From the IMG/VR virus record IMGVR_UViG_3300025310_000014, positions 1 to 38,604 of that record: 38,604 bases of DNA. One strand, written 5' to 3'. Shown here piece by piece: positions 22,241-29,559 of the stretch. Every line of letters begins with the position of its first letter. The stretch's first letter is position 1. Both the position numbers and the translations under genes were made by a program. Under the pieces are notes generated by a model. The model saw only the letters and a program-made list of their open reading frames with translations. It did not search any database and was not told the DNA's origin. This stretch comes from a virus.

Positions 22241-23305
22241 TCAGCCGACCGTATCGCCGGAGTTGCCGGAGACGCCGCGACAGAGGAGATCGGGCCGGCG
22301 CCACATGACGAGCAGGTTCGACTGCGTCAGGAACTCGAGGCCGCGGCCGTGCTTCATCGGCTCCTGCTTGGCGTAGTAGAGCCGGCCCGGCAGGTTGGCG
22401 GCCTCGAGGAAGTCGCCCGGCGCCACGTACTGGCGGGCCGACTCGGTGGTGCCGAGCGGAAAGAAGATCGCCTCGCCCGCCGGCACGAACCGCCGGTTCG
22501 TGTAGGTGCCGGTGGCGTCGACCGCGTTCGCCGAGCCCGAGTACTCGATGAAGGTGACGTCCTGGTAGGTGAAGGAGAAGCGGCGGTCCTTCAAGGTCGG
22601 GTTCATGGCGACCATCAGCATGTGCGCCGACATCGCCGCATCGTGCACCTTCTTGACCTCGGTGTCGGCGAACATCGATTCCATGAACTCAGGGGACGCG
22701 ATGCACGCCACCCCCGTCATCGTCTCGCCGCGCGCGTCGTTCTCGAAGGCGCGCTTGATGGCGCGCAGCTTGCGGGCGACGTTGGGGCTGCCTGCGAAAT
22801 CGAAGGCGGCGACCTTCTGGGTGATGCCGAAGGCCGTGAAGTAGTTGACGACCACCGTGCCGTCGGCGTCGAGAATCTTGCCCTGCAGCGCGTTCACCCG
22901 ATACCACTCGTGCGTGATCTGGTGCTTCATCGCCATGGTGACGAGCTTCTCGTTCACCTTGTCCTCGACCATCTTCGGCATCATGCGGTTGAAGTAGGCG
23001 AGGTTCTGGATGTCGGCGACGGTGACCGCGTCCTCGTGCGTAACTTGCGGGATCTCGAAGGTGATGCGGTCGCGTTTTCCGACCGAGCCGCGCGTTCCGG
23101 GCGCGCCGCGCGTCGTCATCGGCAGGAGATTGAGCGACCAGTTTTGCCGCTCGATCGAGACGTAAGTGGTCCCGAGCGCCACGGGCTCGGGGAAGATCCC
23201 GAGCTGGGTGACGAGCCCGTAGTTGTTCGGGATGATGTTCATCGCCTCGGTCAGCTCGGCGGCCGACCACTCGCGATTGAGGAAGGCGTCTGCGATCAGT
23301 TCCAT
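22241..23305 (-). CDS. Major capsid protein (lambda gpE family)
   Basis: A 354-residue protein. MELIADAFLNREWSAAELTE then AMNIIPNNYGLVTQLGIFPE, RQNWSLNLLPMTTRGAPGTR (residues 54-73) and GKRDRITFEIPQVTHEDAVT are the conserved N-terminal blocks of lambda gpE-type capsids. Later 'NPTLKDRRFSFTYQDVTFIE' and the end PMKHGRGLEFLTQSNLLVMW then RRPDLLCRG match the family C-terminus. It forms the shell with the decoration protein upstream. GAGGA lies 8 bases before the ATG. Confidence 0.95.
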   Translation of the reverse strand: MELIADAFLNREWSAAELTEAMNIIPNNYGLVTQLGIFPEPVALGTTYVSIERQNWSLNLLPMTTRGAPGTRGSVGKRDRITFEIPQVTHEDAVTVADIQNLAYFNRMMPKMVEDKVNEKLVTMAMKHQITHEWYRVNALQGKILDADGTVVVNYFTAFGITQKVAAFDFAGSPNVARKLRAIKRAFENDARGETMTGVACIASPEFMESMFADTEVKKVHDAAMSAHMLMVAMNPTLKDRRFSFTYQDVTFIEYSGSANAVDATGTYTNRRFVPAGEAIFFPLGTTESARQYVAPGDFLEAANLPGRLYYAKQEPMKHGRGLEFLTQSNLLVMWRRPDLLCRGVSGNSGDTVG

Positions 23306-23326
23306 GGGGAAGTCCTCGATTGCTGG

Positions 23327-24025
23327 TCAGGCGCCCTGGCGCACGATGATGCCGGCGGCCGCGAGCTGGGCCATCGCCGCCTGCTTGAGCTGGCTCGTCG
23401 AGACCGAGGAATGCCACTTGAGCCCGAGACTCGAGACCTCGGCCGGCCCGCGCACCAGCAGCACGACGTTCGTGACGTCGCCCGCCGAGGCGTCGACGGG
23501 CTGCAGCGCGACGGCCCGTGCCACCTCGCGGCCGTCCGTCGCGGTCGGATTGACCGGCGCCCATTTGCCTGAGCCGGCGGCAACCGTCACGTCGAAGCCG
23601 TCGCCAAGCGCGAAATCGGTCGATCCGTCGGCGAGCGTGAACTTGATGTCGTTGTCGAAGGCGCCGGTGCCCGACGCCATGACAACGTCGCCGATCACGA
23701 AGCCGTCGGGGTCGGTGACGCGGAAGGTGCCGTTGTTGGCGGCGGTGGCGATGCAGCGCACGGTGTAGACGCCGACCTTGGCGCCGGCTCTGACGGGACT
23801 CGTGCCGTCGAGCGTCAGCGTGCCGTTGCCGGTGTTGCCGCCGGACTTGACGGCCGATGTGGCGGAGCCCTTGGTGATCTGGCCCAGTACCATGCCGAGC
23901 TCGAAGGCGGCGGTACCGGCGACGACGGTGCCAACCTCGCGGCAGTAGGTGCCGAGCTCGTACTTGAGCACGTCGGAGACGGCCGCCGGCTCGCTGGTCG
24001 AGGTGATGCGCAACGGTGCGACCAT
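23327..24025 (-). CDS. Head decoration protein (lambda gpD family), enlarged
   Basis: A 232-residue protein; lambda gpD has 110. The gpD-like parts are ELGTYCREVGTVVAGTAAFE (residues 23-42), GMVLGQITKG, and near the end VNPTATDGREVARAVALQPV with VLLVRGPAEVSSLGLKW. An inserted beta domain of about 100 residues (GTSPVRAGAKVGVYTVRCIA through TLADGSTDFALGDGFDVTVA) sits in the middle, a known variant in proteobacterial prophages. It stabilises the shell from outside, so the extra domain would be exposed. Confidence 0.85.
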   Translation of the reverse strand: MVAPLRITSTSEPAAVSDVLKYELGTYCREVGTVVAGTAAFELGMVLGQITKGSATSAVKSGGNTGNGTLTLDGTSPVRAGAKVGVYTVRCIATAANNGTFRVTDPDGFVIGDVVMASGTGAFDNDIKFTLADGSTDFALGDGFDVTVAAGSGKWAPVNPTATDGREVARAVALQPVDASAGDVTNVVLLVRGPAEVSSLGLKWHSSVSTSQLKQAAMAQLAAAGIIVRQGA

Positions 24026-24028
24026 GGA

Positions 24029-24418
24029 TCAGACTCCCTTCTTGAAGCGCGCCTGCATCGCGGCGACGAGCGAGGATTTCTGGGCGCCGGTCGATGCCTC
24101 GGCGTCCTCCGCCCGGACTTTCGGGTCGCCGCCCGAGGCGGCGACGGCGCGGTAGAACGCGGCGGCGGCGGCCTTCGCCTCGGCCCGGGGCGCCTTGGCG
24201 AGCACCTTTGCCGCATCCTCAGGCGCCATCTCGGTCTCGAGCGCCAGCACCTGGGCCTGTTCCTCGCGGCCCTTGGCCTCCGGGTGGCCAAGGATGGCGG
24301 CGATGCGGTTCCGTTCGGCGGCGCGGCCGGCCTTTTCGCCCTCGGCGCGACCGCGGAGATGGGCCGCCTCGAGCTGCGCGTGATCGGCGGCCGGCGCCTC
24401 GGGCGCGGTCGTGGTCAT
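24029..24418 (-). CDS. Nested in-frame scaffold protein (lambda Nu3-like)
   Basis: An internal ATG at 24418 (residue 305 of the protease) has AAAGGAGA 8-9 bases upstream, one of the strongest ribosome sites in the window. It would make a 129-residue protein, MTTTAPEAPAADHAQLEAAH and on, rich in Ala, Glu, Lys, with helix AERNRIAAILGHPEAKGREE and a basic end ARFKKGV. Lambda encodes Nu3 in the same way, inside the C gene and in frame. Separate expression is inferred, not seen. Confidence 0.75.
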   Translation of the reverse strand: MTTTAPEAPAADHAQLEAAHLRGRAEGEKAGRAAERNRIAAILGHPEAKGREEQAQVLALETEMAPEDAAKVLAKAPRAEAKAAAAAFYRAVAASGGDPKVRAEDAEASTGAQKSSLVAAMQARFKKGV

Positions 24419-25330
24419 GCGGGTTGTCTCCTTTTGGGGTTTGGGGGACGCGGGTGACGTCTGGGGCCGGCGCGGGCCGGCGAGGCGGTTGAGGCGGGCG
24501 AGCGCGTCATCGAACGCGGCGATGCCGTCGGCAAGGCCCGCCGCGACCGCCTCCGCGCCCATGAAGACGCCGGCCTCGGTGGCGCGGATCGCCTCGGGCG
24601 AAAGCTGCGGCCGGCCGGCATGGACGGCGGCGATGAAGGTCTCGCGCATGGCGTCGGCCTCGGCCTGGAGCCGCTCGCGGACGTGGGCCGGCAGCGGCTC
24701 GAACGGATTGCCGTCGACCTTGCGCCGGCCGGCCGCGATGATGGTGGGCTTCAAGCCCGCGAGCGCCATCGCCTGCGAGCGGTCGATGTGCACCAGCACG
24801 ACGCCGATCGAGCCCACGAGCCCCGTTTCGGTCGTCCAGATCTCGTTGGCCGCGGACGCGATCGCGTAGCCCGCCGAGCAGGCCATGTCGTTGGCGAAGG
24901 CGACGACCGGCTTCCTGGCGCGCACCGCGCGGATCGCCGCCGGCACCTCGAAGCAGCCGGCGGCCTCGCCGCCGGGCGTGTCCATGTCGAGCAGGAGCCC
25001 GCGCACCCGGTCGTCGCCGGCGGCGGTCTTGAGCTGATGGAGGAGGCCCTCGTAGCTGGTGAGTCCCGATTGCGCGCCGACGAAGGCACCGCGGTTGACG
25101 AGCGTGCCGAGGATCGAGACGACGGCGATGCCGTCCTCGGTGATGCGGTAGCCGCCCTTTTCCGAGCGCCGACCGACGAAGCGGTTCATCTCGGCGAGAT
25201 CGAGGCCGAGCGCGCCGGCATCGAGCCCGAGCCGCGCGCCAAGGCCGCCCAGGATGACGGCAAGCTTGTCGGGCAAGATGAGGAGCGGCCGGTCGGCGAT
25301 GCGCGCGAGAAGATGGGCGAAGGGCGTCAT
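24029..25330 (-). CDS. Capsid maturation protease, S49/SppA type (lambda gpC)
   Basis: A 433-residue fusion of protease and scaffold. The protease core has LTSYEGLLHQLKTAAGDDRV, RGLLLDMDTPGGEAAG (residues 110-125), the nucleophile Ser152 in DMACSAGYAIASAA and the base Lys204 in AAGRRKVDGNPFEP, as in S49 peptidases. Residues from 305 are a charged helical region matching a scaffold. It processes portal and scaffold during head assembly. Its start overlaps the end of the portal gene by 4 bases. The order portal, C/Nu3, D, E is that of lambda. Confidence 0.92.
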   Translation of the reverse strand: MTPFAHLLARIADRPLLILPDKLAVILGGLGARLGLDAGALGLDLAEMNRFVGRRSEKGGYRITEDGIAVVSILGTLVNRGAFVGAQSGLTSYEGLLHQLKTAAGDDRVRGLLLDMDTPGGEAAGCFEVPAAIRAVRARKPVVAFANDMACSAGYAIASAANEIWTTETGLVGSIGVVLVHIDRSQAMALAGLKPTIIAAGRRKVDGNPFEPLPAHVRERLQAEADAMRETFIAAVHAGRPQLSPEAIRATEAGVFMGAEAVAAGLADGIAAFDDALARLNRLAGPRRPQTSPASPKPQKETTRMTTTAPEAPAADHAQLEAAHLRGRAEGEKAGRAAERNRIAAILGHPEAKGREEQAQVLALETEMAPEDAAKVLAKAPRAEAKAAAAAFYRAVAASGGDPKVRAEDAEASTGAQKSSLVAAMQARFKKGV

Positions 25331-26955
25331 GCGGCCTCGTCGATGGGGTCATCCGCCGGCGTGGCAGCGGGCGGCGCCAGCAGGTCGGAGGGATGCGGCA
25401 GGCCGAGCTTCCGGTAGTAGGCGCGCTCGTAGGCCGACTGATCGGCGAGGTCGCGCCAGTTGCGGCCGGCGTCGGCGGCGATCTCCTCGAGCGTCTCGAC
25501 GCCCATCTGCACGCCGAGCTGCTGGCCCTGGCGCTCTTTCAGGGGATCGATCATCGGCTTGCCCCAGGCGATGAAGGTGCCGCGCACGAGGTAGGGCCTG
25601 GCGGCCTGGAACGACGGCACGCCCTTCGGCAGCGGCACGGCGCCGAGTGCCACCGCCTCCTCGAGCCAGGCGCCGAAGAACGGCATGGCGATCTGCGCGA
25701 CGAGCCGGTGCCGGCGCGTCAGATACGTGCGCCAGACGGCGAGCAGCGCGGCGCGCGCCGAGGAGTAGTTGACCTCGCGGTAGTTCTTGCCGAGCTCGTG
25801 CGCCTCGACGCCGAGGCCGGCGGCGAGCTGGCGGATGAAGGCGTTCTCGAAGTCGGCGAACACCGAGTTCGGGTGCGACGGCCGGATCACCTCGAGCGAC
25901 TCGTTGGGAAGGAGGTGCGGGATGTCGACGCCCTGGTAGCGGATCTCGCGCTTCTTCGCGTAGTCGGCGGCGGCGAGCGTGTGCGCCGAGACGATGTCGG
26001 AGAGCGGGTTGCCGGTGCCCATGCTCTTGGCCTGGGCACCGATCACGGCCATGGCGCTCGCCCAGTCGAGCTCGGTCTTGATGACGGCGGCGTAGCCCGC
26101 CTGCGCGATCGCCGACTGGAGCTCGGTCTCGGTATACTTGGAGAGCATCTTCATCGGCACGATCGCCGAGGCGAACTCGGAGATGCCGCGCGTCATCTCC
26201 GGCCGCTGGTGCTCGAAGGAGTGGAGCACGATCGGCCGGCCCCAGGGCGTCTGGCGCTCGACCCGTTTCCAAGCGAGGCCTTTGAGGCTCGCCACGTCCG
26301 ACGGGTGCCCTTCGCGGATGTGATAGGCGACGGGCTCGCCGTAGACGTCGCGCTCAATGCCGGCGCGCAGGCGCTCGTCGTCGAACCGCCCGTTCGGGTT
26401 CTCGAGCCGGTCGATGTCGATCAGGTTGAGGCAGGTCTGATAGCCGAGCGCCGACGGCTTCATCTCAATGACGGCGAGGCACTCGCCGTCGACGTAGTCG
26501 GTCTGGTCGGCGAGCATGAAGAGCTGCGAGAAGGTGCGCAGCCGGCGCGCGTCGGCCGCGCAGTCGACGCCCTCGGCGTAGGCCTCCCAGAGCCGCGTGA
26601 CGTGATCCTGCCACTCGGCGGCCGCCTCGATGTCGGAAAGACCAAGCGTGCGCCAGTCGATCGCGAGCGCGAGCTTGAGGCCCGAGCCCGAGACCGCGTC
26701 GCGGTTCATGCGGACCGCGTTCTTGGCGATCGGGTTGTTGCGCACGAGGTCGCGGGCGCGCGCGCGCACCATCCTGGCATCGCGCAGCACCGAGACGTCG
26801 GCCGATGCGAGCGGCGGCCGCCAGAGCGCGATCTCACCGCCGCCGCCGGCCGCAGCATCACGATAGCTCGTCTGCTCGGCAAGTGCTTGGACGGCGTTCT
26901 CGTAGGCCGCGGAGAAGGGATCGCGCGGCAGGCCGACGAGCGAGCGGGAGGGCAT
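25327..26955 (-). CDS. Portal protein (lambda gpB family)
   Basis: A 542-residue protein. Conserved blocks are RARARDLVRNNPIAKNAVRM (residues 63-82), NRDAVSGSGLKLALAI, FMLADQTDYVDGECLAVIEM (about 146-165), and CLNLIDIDRLENPNGR. The C-terminal part has AADYAKKREIRYQGVDIPHL and NYREVNYSSARAALLAVWRT, the strongest signature of this family. It forms the dodecameric ring at one vertex through which DNA enters. AAAGGA precedes the ATG. Normally gpW is directly upstream; here a 1.4-kb cassette separates them. Confidence 0.95.
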   Translation of the reverse strand: MPSRSLVGLPRDPFSAAYENAVQALAEQTSYRDAAAGGGGEIALWRPPLASADVSVLRDARMVRARARDLVRNNPIAKNAVRMNRDAVSGSGLKLALAIDWRTLGLSDIEAAAEWQDHVTRLWEAYAEGVDCAADARRLRTFSQLFMLADQTDYVDGECLAVIEMKPSALGYQTCLNLIDIDRLENPNGRFDDERLRAGIERDVYGEPVAYHIREGHPSDVASLKGLAWKRVERQTPWGRPIVLHSFEHQRPEMTRGISEFASAIVPMKMLSKYTETELQSAIAQAGYAAVIKTELDWASAMAVIGAQAKSMGTGNPLSDIVSAHTLAAADYAKKREIRYQGVDIPHLLPNESLEVIRPSHPNSVFADFENAFIRQLAAGLGVEAHELGKNYREVNYSSARAALLAVWRTYLTRRHRLVAQIAMPFFGAWLEEAVALGAVPLPKGVPSFQAARPYLVRGTFIAWGKPMIDPLKERQGQQLGVQMGVETLEEIAADAGRNWRDLADQSAYERAYYRKLGLPHPSDLLAPPAATPADDPIDEAA

Positions 26956-27016
26956 GGCGGTCCTTTGCGAGGGGCGGCGCGGGCGGCTTCCGGCGCGCCG
27001 GTTGGTTTGGCGGCGC

Positions 27017-27057
27017 CGTCAGAGCATGCGGAACGTGGCCGGCGGCCCGCGCTCGGC
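27017..27057. repeat. 41-bp direct repeat, left copy
   Basis: Identical over 41 bases to 28402-28442. It carries the last 11 codons and stop of the gpW-like gene as an orphan duplicate (ERGPPATFRML). It lies 3 bases beyond the PIN gene and about 60 bases before the portal start. Confidence 0.95.
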
Positions 27058-27059
27058 CT

Positions 27060-27596
27060 TCAATCGTCCTGATCGTTTGCGGGAAACGGCAGCTCGGGCT
27101 GTTCCGACTCGGGCGGCAGCGGCAGGCTTGCGATCGGTGCGACGCGCAAGCGTCCCGCCGCGAGCTTCGCGATATCCTCGTCGTCGGAGTAGAGGGTCGT
27201 TGCACCCTCGACGACGGTGATCGCGACGATCTGGTCGTCGAACTTGGCCTTCGCTCTCGTTACCGCCGGCGCCCGCTCGCCGTCGGCGATCCGTTTCGCC
27301 TGTGAGGCCGCGAACTCGATGGCCGCCCGCTCGTCGAACGATGCAACCCGGAAGCACTTGCTCGACGAGAGGATGCGAAGGAATTCCGCACCTGCCTTGA
27401 CGGCGCGAACCAGGACTTCAGCAAGCGCGGGCGTTGGAATGACGATCTTGGCGTTCTGCTGCTCGAGAACTTCGAACAGATGGGCCACCCGTTCCCGGCA
27501 GTGCTCGACCGGATGGCCCGTGGCAGGGTCTGTCGGCGGCTTGGCGTGCGCGTCGATGACGTAGATCAGGATGCTGGCATCGAACGCGACGATCAA
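27060..27596 (-). CDS. PIN-domain ribonuclease, toxin-like
   Basis: A 178-residue protein started at TTG 27596, giving MIVAFDASILIYVIDAHAKP, the classical PIN start. The acidic set is D6, E60 (PTPALAEVLVRA), D120/D121 (KFDDQIVAIT) and D138/D139 (LYSDDEDIAKLA). PIN toxins such as VapC cut tRNA or rRNA with Mg2+. The C-terminal 20 residues are acidic and Pro-rich. The TTG overlaps the TGA of the upstream gene, so translation is coupled. The pair sits in a cassette flanked by direct repeats. Function as a toxin is inferred from the family and the operon arrangement. Confidence 0.8.
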   Translation of the reverse strand: MIVAFDASILIYVIDAHAKPPTDPATGHPVEHCRERVAHLFEVLEQQNAKIVIPTPALAEVLVRAVKAGAEFLRILSSSKCFRVASFDERAAIEFAASQAKRIADGERAPAVTRAKAKFDDQIVAITVVEGATTLYSDDEDIAKLAAGRLRVAPIASLPLPPESEQPELPFPANDQDD

Positions 27597-28333
27597 TGCG
27601 CCCCCTCTTCGCCATGACGCTCTTTGAGCAGGGTGCGCACTGGGTCCTGAACCGCGCCCCACTCGCTTCCCTGCACCCGGCGCAGCCTGTCGACGACCTC
27701 GGTCAGGGGTGCCTCATCCAAGACCTCAAAATCGCTGATCCTGAAGCTTCGCAGCTCCCACACGCCGTCGCCCGTGCGAAACCACGTGCCGACGCCATGG
27801 ACCCGCAGCTGCCGCCCATAAAGATGGGACGCAATTCTGCGCGCAATCTCGGGGGTGCAGTTGAGGCCCGTGTGGATGACGGCGCCATCGCGCAGGTGCA
27901 CCGGGACGGTCTCGTCCTTTCCGCCGACGCGAATGAGCTGCCCGTCAATCGTACCCGCCTCACGGAACGGCCCATAGACGAGCGGCTCAGGGCGGTTGCG
28001 ACCCGGAAAGGGGATGACAACGGTTGCAGCGTCATCCTGCAGCGCACCGGATGCGCCGTCCTCCCGCAGCAGGTCGTCGATCTCGGCATACGCCTTCCGC
28101 GCCTCGCTCGGACCGCCGCCGTCCCGGACGGCGATCACCCGCTCGCGCACCTTGTTCTCGGCCGGCGGATCGATGGTCGCAACAAGAACGGTCGATCCGG
28201 CTTCGACGCCCAGGAAATGCACGTCCTGGGGCTCCCCGAGCAATCGTGCGAGCGCGACCACGTAAGCCCCGAGCCGCGCCATCGGCAGCGTTGTCGGGCT
28301 GAAGCTGCCGGCAATGCTGAAGCGATACTTCAT
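27593..28333 (-). CDS. Putative antitoxin or partner of the PIN protein (246 aa)
   Basis: I do not recognise a named family. MKYRFSIAGSFSPTTLPMAR then LGAYVVALARLLGEPQDVHF form an N-terminal alpha/beta domain. A middle segment follows, then FREAGTIDGQLIRVGGKDET, VPVHLRDGAVIHTGLNCTPE, IARRIASHLYGRQLRVHGVG and TWFRTGDGVWELRSFRISDF, a beta-rich domain of perhaps OB or SH3-like fold. It is far larger than usual VapB antitoxins and has no visible ribbon-helix-helix or AbrB N-terminus. It is translated with the PIN gene, and its start is 7 bases from a palindrome that may be its operator. Antitoxin role is inferred. Confidence 0.6.
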   Translation of the reverse strand: MKYRFSIAGSFSPTTLPMARLGAYVVALARLLGEPQDVHFLGVEAGSTVLVATIDPPAENKVRERVIAVRDGGGPSEARKAYAEIDDLLREDGASGALQDDAATVVIPFPGRNRPEPLVYGPFREAGTIDGQLIRVGGKDETVPVHLRDGAVIHTGLNCTPEIARRIASHLYGRQLRVHGVGTWFRTGDGVWELRSFRISDFEVLDEAPLTEVVDRLRRVQGSEWGAVQDPVRTLLKERHGEEGAH

Positions 28334-28339
28334 GGCGAC

Positions 28340-28367
28340 CTCGAGGCGTGACCATATCTGCCTCGAG
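28340..28367. promoter_or_regulatory. Operator-like inverted repeat of the PIN operon
   Basis: Perfect 8-bp arms CTCGAGGC and GCCTCGAG around a 12-base spacer that holds TATGGT on the minus strand (possible -10). It sits just before the ribosome site and start codon of the partner gene, the usual place for autoregulation of toxin-antitoxin operons. Confidence 0.55.
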
Positions 28368-28401
28368 CGTCCTTGACGAGGGGGTGTTGCGGCATCCGCC
28401 G

Positions 28402-28442
28402 CGTCAGAGCATGCGGAACGTGGCCGGCGGCCCGCGCTCGGC
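28402..28442. repeat. 41-bp direct repeat, right copy
   Basis: Identical to 27017-27057. It includes the 3' end and stop codon of the gpW-like gene. The two copies bound a 1.34-kb segment with the PIN operon. Confidence 0.95.
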
Positions 28443-28655
28443 GTCATGGCCGGCCGAGAGGTCCGGATAGCCGGCCTCGCGGCCGCACGCGCGCCAGAAG
28501 GTTCGGTAGAGCGCGAGGAGTTGCGGCAGCTGCCCCGGCGCATAGGAGACCGCGCGCTCGCCGAACGAGATCGAGGTCACCTGCTCACCGGTGTTGAGCG
28601 CCAGGATGGCGGCATAGAGCTTCTGAAGCTCGCTCTGGCAGTCGGGGGCGGGCAT
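28404..28655 (-). CDS. Head-tail joining protein gpW family
   Basis: An 83-residue protein. SELQKLYAAILALNTGEQVT (residues 8-27), SISFGERAVSYAPGQLPQLL and ALYRTFWRACGREAG match 'l...y.A...l..G..v..v..g.r.v.y....l..L...y..l' of lambda gpW, which binds the portal after packaging. The C-terminal tail ends DAERGPPATFRML; the last 11 codons and stop are within a 41-bp repeat duplicated at 27017. AAAGGA lies 5 bases before the ATG. In lambda it is next to the portal gene, so the cassette at 27058-28401 is an insertion. Confidence 0.8.
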   Translation of the reverse strand: MPAPDCQSELQKLYAAILALNTGEQVTSISFGERAVSYAPGQLPQLLALYRTFWRACGREAGYPDLSAGHDAERGPPATFRML

Positions 28656-28791
28656 GACTGTCCTTTAGCTGCGCGAATTGTGCGGCTCTGCGGCCACAAA
28701 CCAAATATGCGTAGCGGATAAGGGCAAGGAACGAGATACAACCGACGCGAATCTATTACGATACGCCTGTTTGCTGCCAAACGTGCACCCC
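28656..28791 (+). promoter_or_regulatory. Leader region of the restriction-modification cassette
   Basis: A 136-bp, visibly AT-richer gap between gpW and the endonuclease start. Candidates such as TTGTGC with AAATAT at 19 bases are weak. An in-frame TTG at 28678 could lengthen the endonuclease by 38 residues, but the Asp/Glu-rich start at ATG 28792 looks natural. The promoter is assumed to be here because the genes face against the late operon. Confidence 0.35.
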
Positions 28792-29559
28792 ATGGCCAAC
28801 GACGACCACGAAGAGAATGACGACGACCGCGCGGACGTCGCCACGGCGCCGAGCACTGGCGCGGATGCGCTCGACGAACTAGCACGTTTCGTGCCGCAGG
28901 ATTTGCGCGACCTCTACGAGGTTCACAGCTATCGGCATGCCGCCAGCATTCTTTGGAACAGTCACCCGAATGAGTTTCGAGAGATTGCAGATGCGCTTCG
29001 CGCCTTCCGCCTCACGCGAGCCGACATCCAGGCCGCTGGCGGAAACGAGAGCGATATTGTCAAGCGCATGACGGCGTTGCTGCGGCCTCTCGACTGGCAC
29101 GAGACTAGAATCTCGGCGGACTTGGCGGTGATCAAGGAGATCCGGCGCAAGGTCGAGCGAAGGAGCAAAACAGGAAACGTCCGGTACGAGAGTCAGAAGG
29201 AGCGGATCACCGTTGACATTCCAAACTTTGTCGACGGACATAAGGTCGATTTTGTGAAGAATCGGGTCGCGTTCGACATGGAATGGAACAGCAAGGATCA
29301 GACGTTCGACCGCGATCTCTATGCCTTTCGCACCTTCTATGATTGCAGCCTGATCAGCGCGGGCATTCTCCTGACACGCGGCGCATCTCTCAACCGCGTC
29401 TTTGACGTGATGGGCGATGACGTCAAGAAGAAATTCGGCGCCTCGACGACCTGGATGGGCAAGTTGTTGTTTCGCCTCAACGCCGGACGGAACGGTGGAT
29501 GCCCCGTACTGGTCTTCGGAATCACACCGCGCGTTATGACAGATTGGACCCAGCCATGA
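28792..29559 (+). CDS. Type II restriction endonuclease, BglII/BstYI-like
   Basis: A 255-residue protein, near the size of BglII. The N-terminal 25 residues are acidic (MANDDHEENDDDRADVATAP). LARFVPQDLRDLYEVHSYRH (about 30-49) then AASILWNSHPNEFREIADAL are typical of the family. The catalytic part GHKVDFVKNRVAFDMEWNSK with DQTFDRDLYAFRTFYDCSLI carries D153, E164 and N166 as likely metal ligands (family pattern D...E-x-Q/N). It should cut an RGATCY-like site, but specificity cannot be read with certainty. Its TGA overlaps the ATG of the methyltransferase (ATGA), giving a coupled pair. Base composition is lower in GC than the flanking phage genes. Confidence 0.8.
   Translation: MANDDHEENDDDRADVATAPSTGADALDELARFVPQDLRDLYEVHSYRHAASILWNSHPNEFREIADALRAFRLTRADIQAAGGNESDIVKRMTALLRPLDWHETRISADLAVIKEIRRKVERRSKTGNVRYESQKERITVDIPNFVDGHKVDFVKNRVAFDMEWNSKDQTFDRDLYAFRTFYDCSLISAGILLTRGASLNRVFDVMGDDVKKKFGASTTWMGKLLFRLNAGRNGGCPVLVFGITPRVMTDWTQP

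Noticed and set aside
26960-27016. GC-rich sequence before the portal gene as a further palindromic element
   Set aside because: GGCGCG/CGCGCC arms give a stem of only 6 bp, and the core of the family is poorly kept. Possibly a decayed copy, not listed as a feature.
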